A program made the position numbers and the translations under genes. A stretch of 64,000 nt of DNA from Paenibacillus sp. FSL R5-0341 (lineage in GTDB: Bacteria > Bacillota > Bacilli > Paenibacillales > Paenibacillaceae): assembly GCF_037975235.1 (NCBI RefSeq), contig NZ_CP150241.1:6502275-6566274 (forward strand). Reading direction: 5' to 3'. The notes below the pieces were generated by a model. It had not been told where the DNA came from, searched no databases, and worked only from the letters and a program-made list of their open reading frames with translations. Positions 27,252 through 35,203 of the stretch are shown piece after piece. The stretch's first letter is position 1. Every line of letters starts with the position of its first letter.

Positions 27252-27550
27252 CTCTTACGCATATGATCTTCTAGCGCGGAAATATCCTGGTACCAGTCTT
27301 CAAGCTGGTGACCTTCCTGTTTATGCTTTTTCAACTTCTCAACAAGCAGTGCATCCAGATCCTTGAAAGGAATACCGAGCCTGCGGCCCAATATGTAACT
27401 ACTCATAATCAAACTGGCAAGACTGTCTCCGATTCGAGTTGTACTGCCTTCCCATAACGCCTTGAATAATCGGGATACTTGATCAAGTACTTCGGTTTTA
27501 AGCCATTCAATCACTTTAGCGCGTTTGGCTACATCCAGTTCTTTAGGCAT
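27248..27550 (-). CDS. MazG-like family protein
   Basis: A 100-residue helical protein beginning MPKELDVAKRAKVIEWLKTE. It contains the GDSLASLIMSSYILGRRLGI core of the small MazG-like family (PF12643 type). MazG proteins are nucleotide pyrophosphohydrolases, but the full set of acidic metal ligands (ExxE...D) is not evident in this short form, so catalysis is uncertain. It is the first gene of the operon leading to yybS, gdpP, rplI and dnaC. Confidence 0.8.
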   Translation of the reverse strand: MPKELDVAKRAKVIEWLKTEVLDQVSRLFKALWEGSTTRIGDSLASLIMSSYILGRRLGIPFKDLDALLVEKLKKHKQEGHQLEDWYQDISALEDHMRKR

Positions 27551-27590
27551 TTGGCGAAAGTCACTCTCCCCCGAAAAAGCTTTATTCTCG

Positions 27591-27647
27591 ATTATAGCAT
27601 AAAAAGAGGGCCCGCAAAATTACCCCAAAAAGCGGAGAAGTTCTCCG
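27591..27647 (-). promoter_or_regulatory. Promoter and upstream palindrome of the mazG-like/gdpP/dnaC operon
   Basis: On the minus strand an extended -10, TGCTATAAT (27599-27591), lies 41 bases ahead of the start codon; a weak TTGCGG or TTTTGC serves as -35. A perfect palindrome CGGAGAA-G-TTCTCCG (27633-27647) lies just upstream and could be an operator. Confidence 0.55.
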
Positions 27648-27814
27648 AAACTGATGTCAGGTACTTATGCGGAGTCCTCCGTACATCCAATCGACATATA
27701 TACTTGTAAACAAACTTCGAATGCGTCCTTGGTTCAGGACTTCTTAAGTTTAACATGATACCGGACGGCTGTGATTATCCCTGCTGTCACAATAATGTTT
27801 ATATTCGTTACGGC

Positions 27815-28240
27815 TTACTTGGCCTTAATCGATTCTTTGGCTACAATGCCTTCGCAGTACTCAATAATTTGACTCCGTCTGACAATACCAATGAACCGCT
27901 CCATATCATCCACCACAGGAACAAAGTTCTGAACTTTTGCCAGATTAATCAGGTCTTCCATATTGGCGTCAATAGACACGGGCTTAATATCCAGGCGAAG
28001 CGGAACGTCTTTGAGCAAGAACTTTGAAGCGTTTTCAAATGAAATCTTTCCCTCGGCATTCTTCATATACCACAATAAGTCGCCTTCGGTAACCGTACCA
28101 ATATATTTGCCTTCCTTATTCAAAATGGGCACCGCCGTAAACCGATGATACTCCATCCGTTCCAACGTTTGCCGCAGCGTAGAATCCGACGTCACGCATG
28201 TAACCTCTTGTTTGGGCAGCAAAAAAAATGCGATGTTCAT
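27815..28240 (-). CDS. CBS-domain pair protein
   Basis: The 141-residue protein contains two CBS motifs (about 10-62 and 75-132, with RFTAVPILNKEGKYIGTVTEGDLLW and FVPVVDDMERFIGIVRR) and little else. Stand-alone CBS pairs bind adenine nucleotides; in Bacillus the similar-sized DarB (YkuL) binds c-di-AMP. Given gdpP is nearby, c-di-AMP is a plausible ligand, but this is inference. AAGGAGG lies upstream of the ATG. Confidence 0.8.
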   Translation of the reverse strand: MNIAFFLLPKQEVTCVTSDSTLRQTLERMEYHRFTAVPILNKEGKYIGTVTEGDLLWYMKNAEGKISFENASKFLLKDVPLRLDIKPVSIDANMEDLINLAKVQNFVPVVDDMERFIGIVRRSQIIEYCEGIVAKESIKAK

Positions 28241-28351
28241 ACCCTTACGTATCCTCCTTGTGAATTTCTTCGTTCAACTTATCTCGCTCAACTTATATTA
28301 TACGGATCAGAACGCAGGATGTTCCAAAAGGATCATGGATCTCACTACAAA

Positions 28352-28388
28352 GAAAAAAAACAGCAGCCCGCGAATAAACGTACTGCTG
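28352..28388 (-). terminator. Terminator of the LCP gene
   Basis: On the minus strand CAGCAG and CTGCTG form the stem, followed by eight T. Confidence 0.8.
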
Positions 28389-28424
28389 ATTGTGGTCTAC
28401 AACAAACCATCGGTATGGAATTGA

Positions 28425-29459
28425 TTATTCAATCATTTGCCGGTCAGGGATCATTACTTCACCGGCTGGGGTCGATTGATCCATCCAGTTGTTAATCAGC
28501 TCTTTGGCATATTGGACATCTTTCTCGTCAGCACGGCCATAATAGATACCGTCTTTACGCATCCCCTCACCCAGAATCGTAAAGCTTGAGATCTGTGGTT
28601 TCTCCTGAGTAAGCACCTGTTTAGCCAGATCAATAATGAAAGAAGCTCGCATATCCGTCTGGAAGCTATCTCCCATGATCTGAATCAATTCCGGAATTTT
28701 GGCGATTTGATTCAAATTCAACATCTCATTCGCCATCGCGTTCAAGAAAATCTGCTGCCGCTTGGTACGATTAAAATCGCTATCCTCACGGTATCTTACA
28801 TAATACAGTGCTTCCTGCCCGTCATAGATCGGCTTGCCACCTTCAATTGTGAATTGCACATGATTCGGGTCCTTGTTCACAATGTCCTCATCAATCGGCA
28901 GTTTTACACCACCAAGCGCATCAACGACTTTTTTGATCCCGTCGAAGTTGATCGTTGCATAGTAACCTACATCGGCATTAAGGAATTTCTCCACCGTATT
29001 GATGGACATATTCTCCCCACCGAACGCATAGGCATGCGCCAGCTTATCATAATCATCTTCGCCGTCCTTGTTCGCATCCCGTCCCACAATCTGCACATAC
29101 GTGTCACGTGGAATGGACACCAATAGTACACGGGACTCTTTTGGACGAACTACAGCGTAGATCACTGTATCTGAACGTCCACGCGTCTTCTCATAGGCGC
29201 GTTTGTCCGAACCCAACAGTAACACCGAGAATGGTTCCTTGCGATATACCGTTGGATCAGGCGTATTGTTACCTTCCTGCGGTACATAAGATCGGGATAG
29301 CTGATCTTCTACCGAACCGGCGAGAAACAGATCAAATGCAGCTACAGCCAGCTGTTGACGGAACAGATAACCTCCGATTAACAAAACAACAAGCGAAACG
29401 AGCGTTATATATAGGCCTTTTCTTCTTTTCTTCTTCTTATCTTTAGTTCTGCTTTTCAT
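28425..29459 (-). CDS. LytR-CpsA-Psr (LCP) family glycopolymer transferase
   Basis: 344 residues: a very basic cytoplasmic start, one membrane helix (about 16-36) and an extracytoplasmic LCP domain. Its active-site features include LLLGSDKRAYEKTRGRSDT, VSIPRDTYV and DGIKKVVDALGGV. LCP enzymes attach wall teichoic acids or other polymers to peptidoglycan. The gene is monocistronic. Confidence 0.92.
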   Translation of the reverse strand: MKSRTKDKKKKRRKGLYITLVSLVVLLIGGYLFRQQLAVAAFDLFLAGSVEDQLSRSYVPQEGNNTPDPTVYRKEPFSVLLLGSDKRAYEKTRGRSDTVIYAVVRPKESRVLLVSIPRDTYVQIVGRDANKDGEDDYDKLAHAYAFGGENMSINTVEKFLNADVGYYATINFDGIKKVVDALGGVKLPIDEDIVNKDPNHVQFTIEGGKPIYDGQEALYYVRYREDSDFNRTKRQQIFLNAMANEMLNLNQIAKIPELIQIMGDSFQTDMRASFIIDLAKQVLTQEKPQISSFTILGEGMRKDGIYYGRADEKDVQYAKELINNWMDQSTPAGEVMIPDRQMIE

Positions 29460-29634
29460 CCATTGATTCCTTCTTCACTATCAAAATGATAATCCATAAT
29501 ACCAATTAAACGTCTGGCATGCCTTGTGACTCGGTGTTCTCTGAAGTTTTCTCTATCTGGAATCAAGACACCGCTTACGCTCGTTCTATTGTAATCATTG
29601 CGAGGAGATGAAAAGTTACAATCCGGTTAAATTG

Positions 29635-29682
29635 AAAAGAACAGCGACTCCTTTTTTAGTTACAAAAGGTACACTGTTCTCT
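29635..29682 (-). terminator. Terminator of the MFS gene
   Basis: On the minus strand AGAACAG pairs with CTGTTCT and CCTTTT pairs with AAAAGG above; TTTTC follows. Confidence 0.7.
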
Positions 29683-29703
29683 TCATTTCGACACACTATT
29701 GAA

Positions 29704-31290
29704 TCAGTTTGTGGATATACTTTCCACATGCTGACTCTTCTCTTTTTGACGCAAACGTCCCGTTATCAGCGCAGCTACCAGCGTAAGCACACTGAATACG
29801 ACCGCAGACCAGAAGAGGCCATTGTAACCCTGACCTGTCGTTTGATGCACTGCCTGAAGCAAGACATCACGGATACCTTCATCAGGAATTTGGGACAGGC
29901 CCGCTGTCAGACTGGACACATCACTCCCGGATGATCCACCCGAGGCATATTGCTCAAGCATCTCAGGCGGCACCTGAATTCCTTTATCAGCAAACCCTGC
30001 CTGAATGTTGGACCCCAAATTAATGAAAGAACGTGCCAGGAATCCGGCAAAAATCGTAGGCGCAATAGCCATAGCCATCTGGCGGAATAACGAACTGGTT
30101 GCTACCGCGATACCTTTGTTGCTCTCTCCCGCCTGTTCCGTGACAAGTACGTTAACTGGCGCACCAAGCATCATGCCGAAGCCGATACCTACGAGCGTAC
30201 TCGCGATGACAAATTGCCAGATATGCTCTACCCATAGCGGGAAAAGTAGGAATCCAATAGCGGATAACACACCCGCAACCGATAACGTCCAGATTGGCCC
30301 TTTGCGGTCAACGAGGTATCCACCTCCGCCTGCCCCAATGCCGGATGCCAGCGCGAGCGGAGTAAACCAGTACCCGGAGGCTGTATTGGATACGCCAAGA
30401 TATTGCTCAACAAATCCGGGAATAAAGATCACTGAGGCCAGAATGGCTCCTGAGAAAAAGGCAATCAGCAGCGTCCAGCGAAAGGACGCGATGCCCAGAA
30501 GCTGTGTCGATACAACAGGTTCACGTTCAGATCCTTCGAGTCTTTTTTCCATGAAGTAAAAGAGCACCAGAATGATCACACCTGCCAAGAAGAAACCGTA
30601 GAACATCGGTGACCCCAGACTTTGAAGCATGTTCACACCGTCCAGATTACTGAAGCTATACATTAAACTGAGTACACCTAGTGTTAGGACAGCGATACCG
30701 CTCCAGTCCACTGCTGCACGGTTCAGTTCCTGCTCTTCATGAATAAATCGAATACCCGCAATGAATAGCAAAATGGCGATAGGCACGTTGATCAGGAACA
30801 ACCAATGCCAGTTGCCCGTAATGTCCAGTATGAAAGCACCAACATTGGGCCCCAAAATGGCGGCAACACCATTCATACCTCCAAGCAGACCCAAAGCAGT
30901 ACCTTGACGCTCCACTGGGAACTTGCTTAATACGTATGAGCTGGCAATGATAAAGATCCCCCCGCCGCCCAAAGCTTGAATGACACGAGCGATCAGGAAG
31001 AAGGTAAACGATGTGCTTAGCGCGACGAGCAAGGACCCGATCCCAAACAACGCCACTTCAATCAAAAATAGTTTCTTGCGACCATAACGGTCCGACAGCT
31101 TGCCCGCAATAGGAACACTCACTGCAAGTCCAAGCGTGTAGAGCGTAATTGTCCACGCCCCCCATGTTGGCGACACACCAAACGATGCATTTAAGGTGGT
31201 CAGTGAAGAGGTGATGATCCCATTATCCAGCGCAGCCATAAATACCCCTATGGCAAACAGGATTAGCGGCCATTTCATTTGTTTTTGCAT
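29704..31290 (-). CDS. EmrB/QacA-type MFS drug exporter (DHA2, 14 helices)
   Basis: 528 residues with about 14 membrane helices. GKLSDRYGRKKLF is motif A, and LGPNVGAFILDITGNWHWLFLINVP is the antiporter motif C region. The family exports drugs by proton antiport; the substrate is unknown. The ATG at 31290 follows GGAGG by nine bases, and a GTG one codon earlier is an alternative. An inverted repeat over the promoter start suggests control by a TetR-type repressor that is not encoded next door. Confidence 0.92.
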   Translation of the reverse strand: MQKQMKWPLILFAIGVFMAALDNGIITSSLTTLNASFGVSPTWGAWTITLYTLGLAVSVPIAGKLSDRYGRKKLFLIEVALFGIGSLLVALSTSFTFFLIARVIQALGGGGIFIIASSYVLSKFPVERQGTALGLLGGMNGVAAILGPNVGAFILDITGNWHWLFLINVPIAILLFIAGIRFIHEEQELNRAAVDWSGIAVLTLGVLSLMYSFSNLDGVNMLQSLGSPMFYGFFLAGVIILVLFYFMEKRLEGSEREPVVSTQLLGIASFRWTLLIAFFSGAILASVIFIPGFVEQYLGVSNTASGYWFTPLALASGIGAGGGGYLVDRKGPIWTLSVAGVLSAIGFLLFPLWVEHIWQFVIASTLVGIGFGMMLGAPVNVLVTEQAGESNKGIAVATSSLFRQMAMAIAPTIFAGFLARSFINLGSNIQAGFADKGIQVPPEMLEQYASGGSSGSDVSSLTAGLSQIPDEGIRDVLLQAVHQTTGQGYNGLFWSAVVFSVLTLVAALITGRLRQKEKSQHVESISTN

Positions 31291-31372
31291 CACATGTTAC
31301 CTCCCGATCAGATCTTAAATTCAGTATCGTACAGTTGGTTTGGCACATATATATTAAACCGAATTGAATAAT

Positions 31373-31417
31373 AATGACTCACTGGTCATTTTAAAGCAAA
31401 AGAAATCCATATGTCAA
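31373..31417 (-). promoter_or_regulatory. MFS gene promoter with overlapping operator
   Basis: On the minus strand TTGACA (31417-31412), 17 bases, TTAAAA (31394-31389), followed at once by the inverted repeat AATGAC-N6-GTCATT (31390-31373). A repressor bound there would block the start site. Confidence 0.7.
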
Positions 31418-31461
31418 TTTAATAATATGGTTATATGGTTCATTTTACCTCTGCTCCGATA

Positions 31462-31500
31462 AAATAAAGCTGCCCACAGGTTCGGTCGAACCTGTGGGAC
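31462..31500 (-). terminator. Terminator of the S9 peptidase gene
   Basis: CCCACAGGTTCG and CGAACCTGTGGG form a perfect 12-bp stem; CAGCTTTATTTTA follows on the minus strand. Confidence 0.8.
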
Positions 31501-31520
31501 AGTCCTCAATGTCTAACGTA

Positions 31521-33938
31521 CTATGGCTGCATCAGATGACGATTCAGGAATTTCTCAATCGCACGGTACAGATCAAGCTGATTCTCTACGTTCGCGAAGC
31601 CATGACCTTCGTTTGTCTTTAACATATACGGTACATCAACTCCACGCTTACGTAATGCTTCAACGATCTGGTCCGACTCGGCTTGTTTGACACGTGGATC
31701 ATTAGCGCCCTGAACCACGAATAATGGAGCCTTCATCTGATCGATGTGGAAGAGTGGTGAAATAGCTGTCAACAGTTCCTTGTCCTTCTCTGGATCTCCC
31801 ACACGTTCATAGAACATACTGCGCTCTGATTCCCAGTAAGGTGGCAGTGAATCCAGAAGGGTAAAGATGTTGGAAGGTCCAACATAGCTAATTCCTGCAG
31901 CGTAAACATCTGGTGTGAATGCCAGTCCTGCAAGAGCCGCATAACCTCCGTAGGATCCACCATAGATCGCTACGCGCTTCGCATCAACCGTTCCCTCTGC
32001 AACTAGCCAATTCACGCCGTCTGTGAGGTCGTTCTGCATGGCTTTACCCCACTCTTTATTACCAGCATCCAGGAATTCCTTACCGTACCCCGTGGAGCCA
32101 CGGAAGTTCACCTGTAGAACGGCATAGCCACGACTTGCCAGAAATTGAATCTCAGGATTGAAGCCCCATGAATCACGAGCCCAAGGACCACCATGTGGAA
32201 CAACCACCAGTGGCAAGTTAGAAGCCTCTGCTCCTTGAGGCAGTGTAAGATAACCATGAAGGGTTAGACCGTCACGTGACTTATACGTAATGGGCTTCAT
32301 GTCCGACATTTGGCTCTCATCAATCCAAGGTGCGGCATCAGCCAATTTATCGAGTTTGGCTGTTTTGGAATCGTAGAAATAATATGTGCCCATTGTTTTG
32401 TCGTTATAGGCTACAAAAAGTACCTGGCCTTCCTCACTTATGCTGGTTAGACTAACTTCCTTGCCTGGCACTTTCGCTTTGATATCCTGCATTAACGTTT
32501 TGAACTCTTGATCAAAGAATTCATAGTTCACTTTATCTGTTTCATACACAGCAGCAAGAATAGTTCCTTTTTCTTTGGAAGGGATGAAGCTGCTTACATC
32601 CACATCTTTATTTTCATAGATGGTTTTGGTTACCTTCTTGCTGCTTGGACTGTACTCTACAATTGCCGTTTTGTCTCGCTCCAAGTTAGATACGGCATAG
32701 ATATTTTTATTGTCGTACGTGAACATGACTGGAGCAAAAGTCTCTCCCAGCTTCGTTGTCAGTAGCGGCTCAAATTCTTTATCCTCTGATTCACGATACA
32801 GTAACGAAGACACATTACCATCACTGGATACGGCAACACGAATTTTGCCTTCGTGATCCGTTAACCAGCCTGTAATATTGCCCGGATTCTCTGCCGCAAG
32901 CACAGCCTCTCCTGTCTTGATGTTAATACGGTATACATCGAAGATGCGTGGATCACGTTTGTTCAGACCTACCAGAATCTCATCCGGAATATTCTCAAGC
33001 GGATCTACCAGGATGGCTCTTGTATTAGGATACGGCGTCAGATCCTTGCTGTTTTTACCATCGATATCCGTAATATATAAATGATAATTCTCGTCGCCTG
33101 CCTTATCTTGCACGTAGAGCAGCTTGTCATTGGTTGCCCATGCAAATCCTGCGATATTACGTTCTGTTTCACTCGTAATGCGTACAGGCTTATCCTGGCC
33201 GTTTGCGGTAACTACGATATTCATGCGGTTGTTCCATGGCTCCAGGTAAGCGAGATGTTTACCGTCAGGCGACATCTGGAACCCTGCCTGAGCAGGCTGT
33301 TTGAAGAAGTCCTCCAGAGGTGTGAGACCCTCTGACTTCACATCAAGTCCAAGCGCGAGATACAGGGCATCTGCGAATTCGCCATGAGTCACCGATTGTT
33401 TGGCATTAAATGCGCTACCTTCGATAATAAAATGCTGCTTAACCCGTGCAGCGTCATTCGCATGTACAGCTGGAATCTGATCGGCATCGCTGTATACTAC
33501 CTGGATTCCATTATCCTTCAGTTCGAATGCACGCGTAAACAACGATGCCATTTGTGCACGTGTAAGTGGCGCATCCGGGGCATAGCCTTTTGCCTTCCCT
33601 TGAATGAGCCCACCTTGCTTCAGAGCGTAGATGGCAGGCGCAGCTTCATTCTCCGGCGTAACATCTGCAAAACCTGTAAGTGATGCAGGCGCATCCAGTT
33701 TAAGTACACGTTGCAGAATGATTGCCGCTTCGGCACGAGTGATCGGAGTTGTTACCTCTGTGATTTCATCTATGTATCCCAGTTGCTGTAGTGTTCGTGT
33801 CGCCTTGGAAGCAATGGCCTCCGAGACTGCCGCTGTAGGTTTTACGGCTTCTGCCGCTTGTACAGCTGGTTGAATCAGTGCAACGGACATGGCCATGGTA
33901 AGCGTGAGAGCGTATACCTTTTTGCTGATCGCGTTCAA
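31521..33938 (-). CDS. S-layer-homology-anchored S9 prolyl-oligopeptidase-family peptidase
   Basis: 805 residues with a signal peptide (about 1-28). Two to three SLH-type segments follow (about 45-195; ITRAEAAIILQRVLKL and LTRAQMASLFTRAFEL), then a beta-propeller of WD-like repeats and a C-terminal alpha/beta hydrolase. The nucleophile Ser lies in YGGSYGGYAAL, Asp in VVQGANDPRV and His in NEGHGF. SLH domains bind secondary wall polymers, so the peptidase should sit on the cell surface. S9 peptidases clip short peptides, often after proline. Confidence 0.92.
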   Translation of the reverse strand: MNAISKKVYALTLTMAMSVALIQPAVQAAEAVKPTAAVSEAIASKATRTLQQLGYIDEITEVTTPITRAEAAIILQRVLKLDAPASLTGFADVTPENEAAPAIYALKQGGLIQGKAKGYAPDAPLTRAQMASLFTRAFELKDNGIQVVYSDADQIPAVHANDAARVKQHFIIEGSAFNAKQSVTHGEFADALYLALGLDVKSEGLTPLEDFFKQPAQAGFQMSPDGKHLAYLEPWNNRMNIVVTANGQDKPVRITSETERNIAGFAWATNDKLLYVQDKAGDENYHLYITDIDGKNSKDLTPYPNTRAILVDPLENIPDEILVGLNKRDPRIFDVYRINIKTGEAVLAAENPGNITGWLTDHEGKIRVAVSSDGNVSSLLYRESEDKEFEPLLTTKLGETFAPVMFTYDNKNIYAVSNLERDKTAIVEYSPSSKKVTKTIYENKDVDVSSFIPSKEKGTILAAVYETDKVNYEFFDQEFKTLMQDIKAKVPGKEVSLTSISEEGQVLFVAYNDKTMGTYYFYDSKTAKLDKLADAAPWIDESQMSDMKPITYKSRDGLTLHGYLTLPQGAEASNLPLVVVPHGGPWARDSWGFNPEIQFLASRGYAVLQVNFRGSTGYGKEFLDAGNKEWGKAMQNDLTDGVNWLVAEGTVDAKRVAIYGGSYGGYAALAGLAFTPDVYAAGISYVGPSNIFTLLDSLPPYWESERSMFYERVGDPEKDKELLTAISPLFHIDQMKAPLFVVQGANDPRVKQAESDQIVEALRKRGVDVPYMLKTNEGHGFANVENQLDLYRAIEKFLNRHLMQP

Positions 33939-34058
33939 ACGATTTCCCCCTTTAAAGTGAATTACAGAATAATATGGTATTATACGTAAGTCATTTTACC
34001 ATGATTAACCACGAGATAACAGCGAGAAGAGCTCCTATACAATGTCCTTGTTCACAAG

Positions 34059-34949
34059 TTATTTCGATCCCGAAAATCCATAGTTGAACAACTTCCGTGT
34101 CTCCACAAAACGCCCTTCACGAGTATCTGTTCCAAATACAACGGAAATCAGTCTTTTGCCATCACGTTCAGCTGTCCCAACAAAATGATATCCGGAATCT
34201 TCATCATACCCGGTCTTCAATCCGTCATTCCCATCGTAAGCATACGGCCCACCAATGGAGGACAACATCCAGTTCGTGTTACTCATATACATTCCTTTTT
34301 GATGCATCGATACTTGCATTTGACTGGAGACTCTTAAGATCTCGGGATGGTTATTCAGCAGATATCGCGCAAGCTTACACGCATCTATAGCCGTCATTAA
34401 GGTCTGCCCTTGTATTTCCATCGGACGATTAGGACCAAGCAGCTTTTCACTCAGGCCTGTTGAATTCGTGAATTGTGTATCCTCAGACAGCCCAATCTGA
34501 GTTGCTTTTTGGTTCATCTGCTGCACAAACTTATGCTCTGTACCACTGATATGTTCAGCCAAAGCAACCGCTGCATCATTCGCTGAATAGACAGCTACAA
34601 TCTGGAATAAATCCTTTACTGTTAATTGCTCACCCTGTTTCAAGGTCAGTTGACTGCCCCCCACCGAACTGGCATACAGACTCACATTCACAAGATCGTC
34701 CCAGCTTATATCACCATTGATCACGGCCTCCATCACAAGCAGTTCTGTCATCAACTTACTCACGCCTGCCGGAGCAATCTCCTCAGAGCCGTTAAAGTCC
34801 ATTAAGACCTGTTCAGAATTCATATCCATTAAGACAGCAGATTCAGCTTTAATTCCCGGTTTGCCTACCAGCATGTCCGGTTTCACACCCAAATATATAA
34901 TGAGCAGCAGAGACAGTAGCATACCTGCCCGTTTCCACCATTTTTTCAT
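34059..34949 (-). CDS. DacF-like penicillin-binding protein family member lacking the SxxK serine
   Basis: 296 residues with an N-terminal membrane helix or signal (about 9-22) and a DD-carboxypeptidase (S11) domain. The SxN motif (Ser122-Ala-Asn124) and KTG (245-247, in NDGLKTGYDEDSGYH) are intact. At the SxxK position the sequence reads PAGVSKLMT: Lys65 is present but residue 62, normally the nucleophile serine, is Gly (codon GGC at 34764-34766). The protein is otherwise collinear with DacF but lacks the usual long C-terminal beta domain. It may be a pseudoenzyme that binds peptidoglycan or a partner, or the result of one base change. Confidence 0.88.
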   Translation of the reverse strand: MKKWWKRAGMLLSLLLIIYLGVKPDMLVGKPGIKAESAVLMDMNSEQVLMDFNGSEEIAPAGVSKLMTELLVMEAVINGDISWDDLVNVSLYASSVGGSQLTLKQGEQLTVKDLFQIVAVYSANDAAVALAEHISGTEHKFVQQMNQKATQIGLSEDTQFTNSTGLSEKLLGPNRPMEIQGQTLMTAIDACKLARYLLNNHPEILRVSSQMQVSMHQKGMYMSNTNWMLSSIGGPYAYDGNDGLKTGYDEDSGYHFVGTAERDGKRLISVVFGTDTREGRFVETRKLFNYGFSGSK

Positions 34950-35043
34950 AAGATAATCACCTCTTACCTATATAGACGAAGTGAAAGGGTATTTTGTCTG
35001 CACTTTTTTGAAAAAAAGTTAAATTTTTTTTATTTTTTGGTTA

Positions 35044-35103
35044 CAAAAAAAACATGAACCCCATACACCCATGCCAGAGTGTACAGAATCCATGTTTTTA
35101 AAG
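35044..35103. terminator. Bidirectional hairpin between oppA and the DacF-like gene
   Basis: AAAACATG pairs with CATGTTTT, and TACAC with GTGTA inside. Runs of T or A flank both sides, so it can serve the oppA transcript. Confidence 0.65.
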
Positions 35104-35203
35104 ACACTTTTGTTCATTCTCCCGGGAGAATTTTTTCATTAAAATTTAGCAACCGAGTTCTGAAAGGACCCCAATCCTTACAGCTGCTAATTACTGAATT
35201 GTA

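Noticed and set aside
28275..28302. CAACTTATAT-like words resembling the ends of the family-2 repeat
   Set aside because: Only one side is present and the core is missing; more likely part of the CBS gene promoter region (a TATAAT lies there).
30005..30559. 184-codon plus-strand frame
   Set aside because: Antisense to the MFS exporter; no ribosome site.
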